From NCBI RefSeq assembly GCF_000383875.1, contig NZ_KB912891.1, forward strand, positions 116,789 through 180,788: a stretch of DNA of 64,000 bases, in the 5' to 3' direction. Below the pieces are notes generated by a model. It worked only from the letters and a program-made list of their open reading frames with translations. It had not been told where the DNA came from and searched no databases. The first letter of the stretch is position 1; every line of letters begins with the position of its first letter. Source of the stretch: Caldibacillus debilis DSM 16016 (GTDB taxonomy: Bacteria; Bacillota; Bacilli; Bacillales; Caldibacillaceae). Made by a program: the position numbers and the translations under genes. Below, piece after piece: positions 63,637-64,000 of the stretch.

Positions 63637-64000
63637 TCATTGTTCGAAAAGGGAAGTGCTGTGGACCGGCTGCACCCTTGCTTTCGGGTCGATGTAGGCT
63701 TTGGCGTTGTTCACCGCGATCGGCGCTTCGCCGAACCCGGTGGCGATCAGCTTCACTTTCCCTTCATAGATGCAGATGTCACCGGCGGCGTAGATGCCGG
63801 GGATGTTCGTTTCCATTTTCGAATTGACGACGATGGAATTTTTTACGATATCAAGGCCCCAGTCTTTGATCGGACCGAGGGAGGAGATAAAACCGTAGTT
63901 GACGACCACTTCGTCCACGTCGAGGACTTCCGTCGTCTCTTCTTTCGCATGCTTCAGCACGATTTGCGCAATTTTTTCCCCGTCTCCGATCAGCTCCGCC
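63637..64000 (-). CDS. yumC: Ferredoxin/flavodoxin-NADP reductase YumC, C-terminal part
   Basis: The leftward frame enters from the window's right edge and stops at 63637, giving 121 residues of the C-terminus. [71 protein letters not shown] and the closing [12 protein letters not shown] are characteristic of the thioredoxin-reductase-like FNR of Bacillus (YumC). It reduces ferredoxin or flavodoxin with NADPH. The N-terminal two-thirds, including the first FAD motif, lie outside the window. Confidence 0.94.
   Translation of the reverse strand, partial: AELIGDGEKIAQIVLKHAKEETTEVLDVDEVVVNYGFISSLGPIKDWGLDIVKNSIVVNSKMETNIPGIYAAGDICIYEGKVKLIATGFGEAPIAVNNAKAYIDPKARVQPVHSTSLFEQ

Overview
The window is chromosomal DNA from a spore-forming, low-to-moderate GC Bacillaceae, probably a thermophile of the Geobacillus/Caldibacillus kind. 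The evidence is gene content and order rather than any one marker. Several blocks follow the Bacillus subtilis chromosome: secG-est-rnr-smpB-ssrA; fadM-fadNAE-yusI-gcvH-yusF; metNPQ followed by sufCDSUB; and yunD-yunB-lytH-yutC-yutD-yutE-yutF-yutG-yutH-yutI-yuzD-yutJ-yuzB-yutM-yumC. Sporulation genes (cotA, a yjcZ-type peptide, yunB, lytH, yutC, yutH) mark it as an endospore former. The species cannot be named from this sequence alone.

Layout. 1-5.7 kb: a possible transposase 5' end at the left edge, the Sec subunit gene secG, a carboxylesterase, RNase R, and the trans-translation pair smpB/ssrA. 5.8-12.9 kb: a DUF5392 membrane protein, an MFS exporter, a DUF1450 protein, aspartase, an AI-2E-family permease and proline dehydrogenase. 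13-20.3 kb: a fatty-acid beta-oxidation operon (fadN-fadA-fadE) with a perfect FadR box, then yusI, gcvH and yusF. 20.5-22.3 kb: the alaR-alaT alanine transaminase operon. 22.6-27.1 kb: an accessory sugar-uptake island made of a PTS EIICB, a ChbG/YdjC-type deacetylase, a GH4 6-phospho-alpha-glucosidase and a divergent GntR regulator. 27-32 kb: an insertion element, a hydrolase, and metNPQ under a SAM riboswitch. 32.6-37.8 kb: the SUF Fe-S assembly operon. 38-42 kb: spore laccase, a small YjcZ-type protein and oxalate decarboxylase. 42-54 kb: the yun/yut block. 54-59 kb: a branched-chain amino acid ABC operon (livJHMGF). 59-61.3 kb: yutJ, yuzB and yutM. 61.3-63.6 kb: a gene-free, repeat-rich segment. 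63.6 kb to the end: the C-terminal part of yumC.

The most unusual content is non-coding. A short insertion element of 112-113 bp with terminal inverted repeats occurs twice (1880-1991 and 27121-27233); the second copy has a perfect 9-bp target duplication. Between yutM and yumC lies a roughly 590-bp array of degenerate 21-bp units (61819-62410). The array changes partway along to dimeric units of about 41 bp, and its first part reads as a heptad-repeat peptide in one frame. A separate array of four exact-length 36-bp units sits at 63399-63542. Several other spacers carry two- or three-copy imperfect direct repeats about 60-75 bp apart. Many spacers are long, visibly GC-rich and gene-free.
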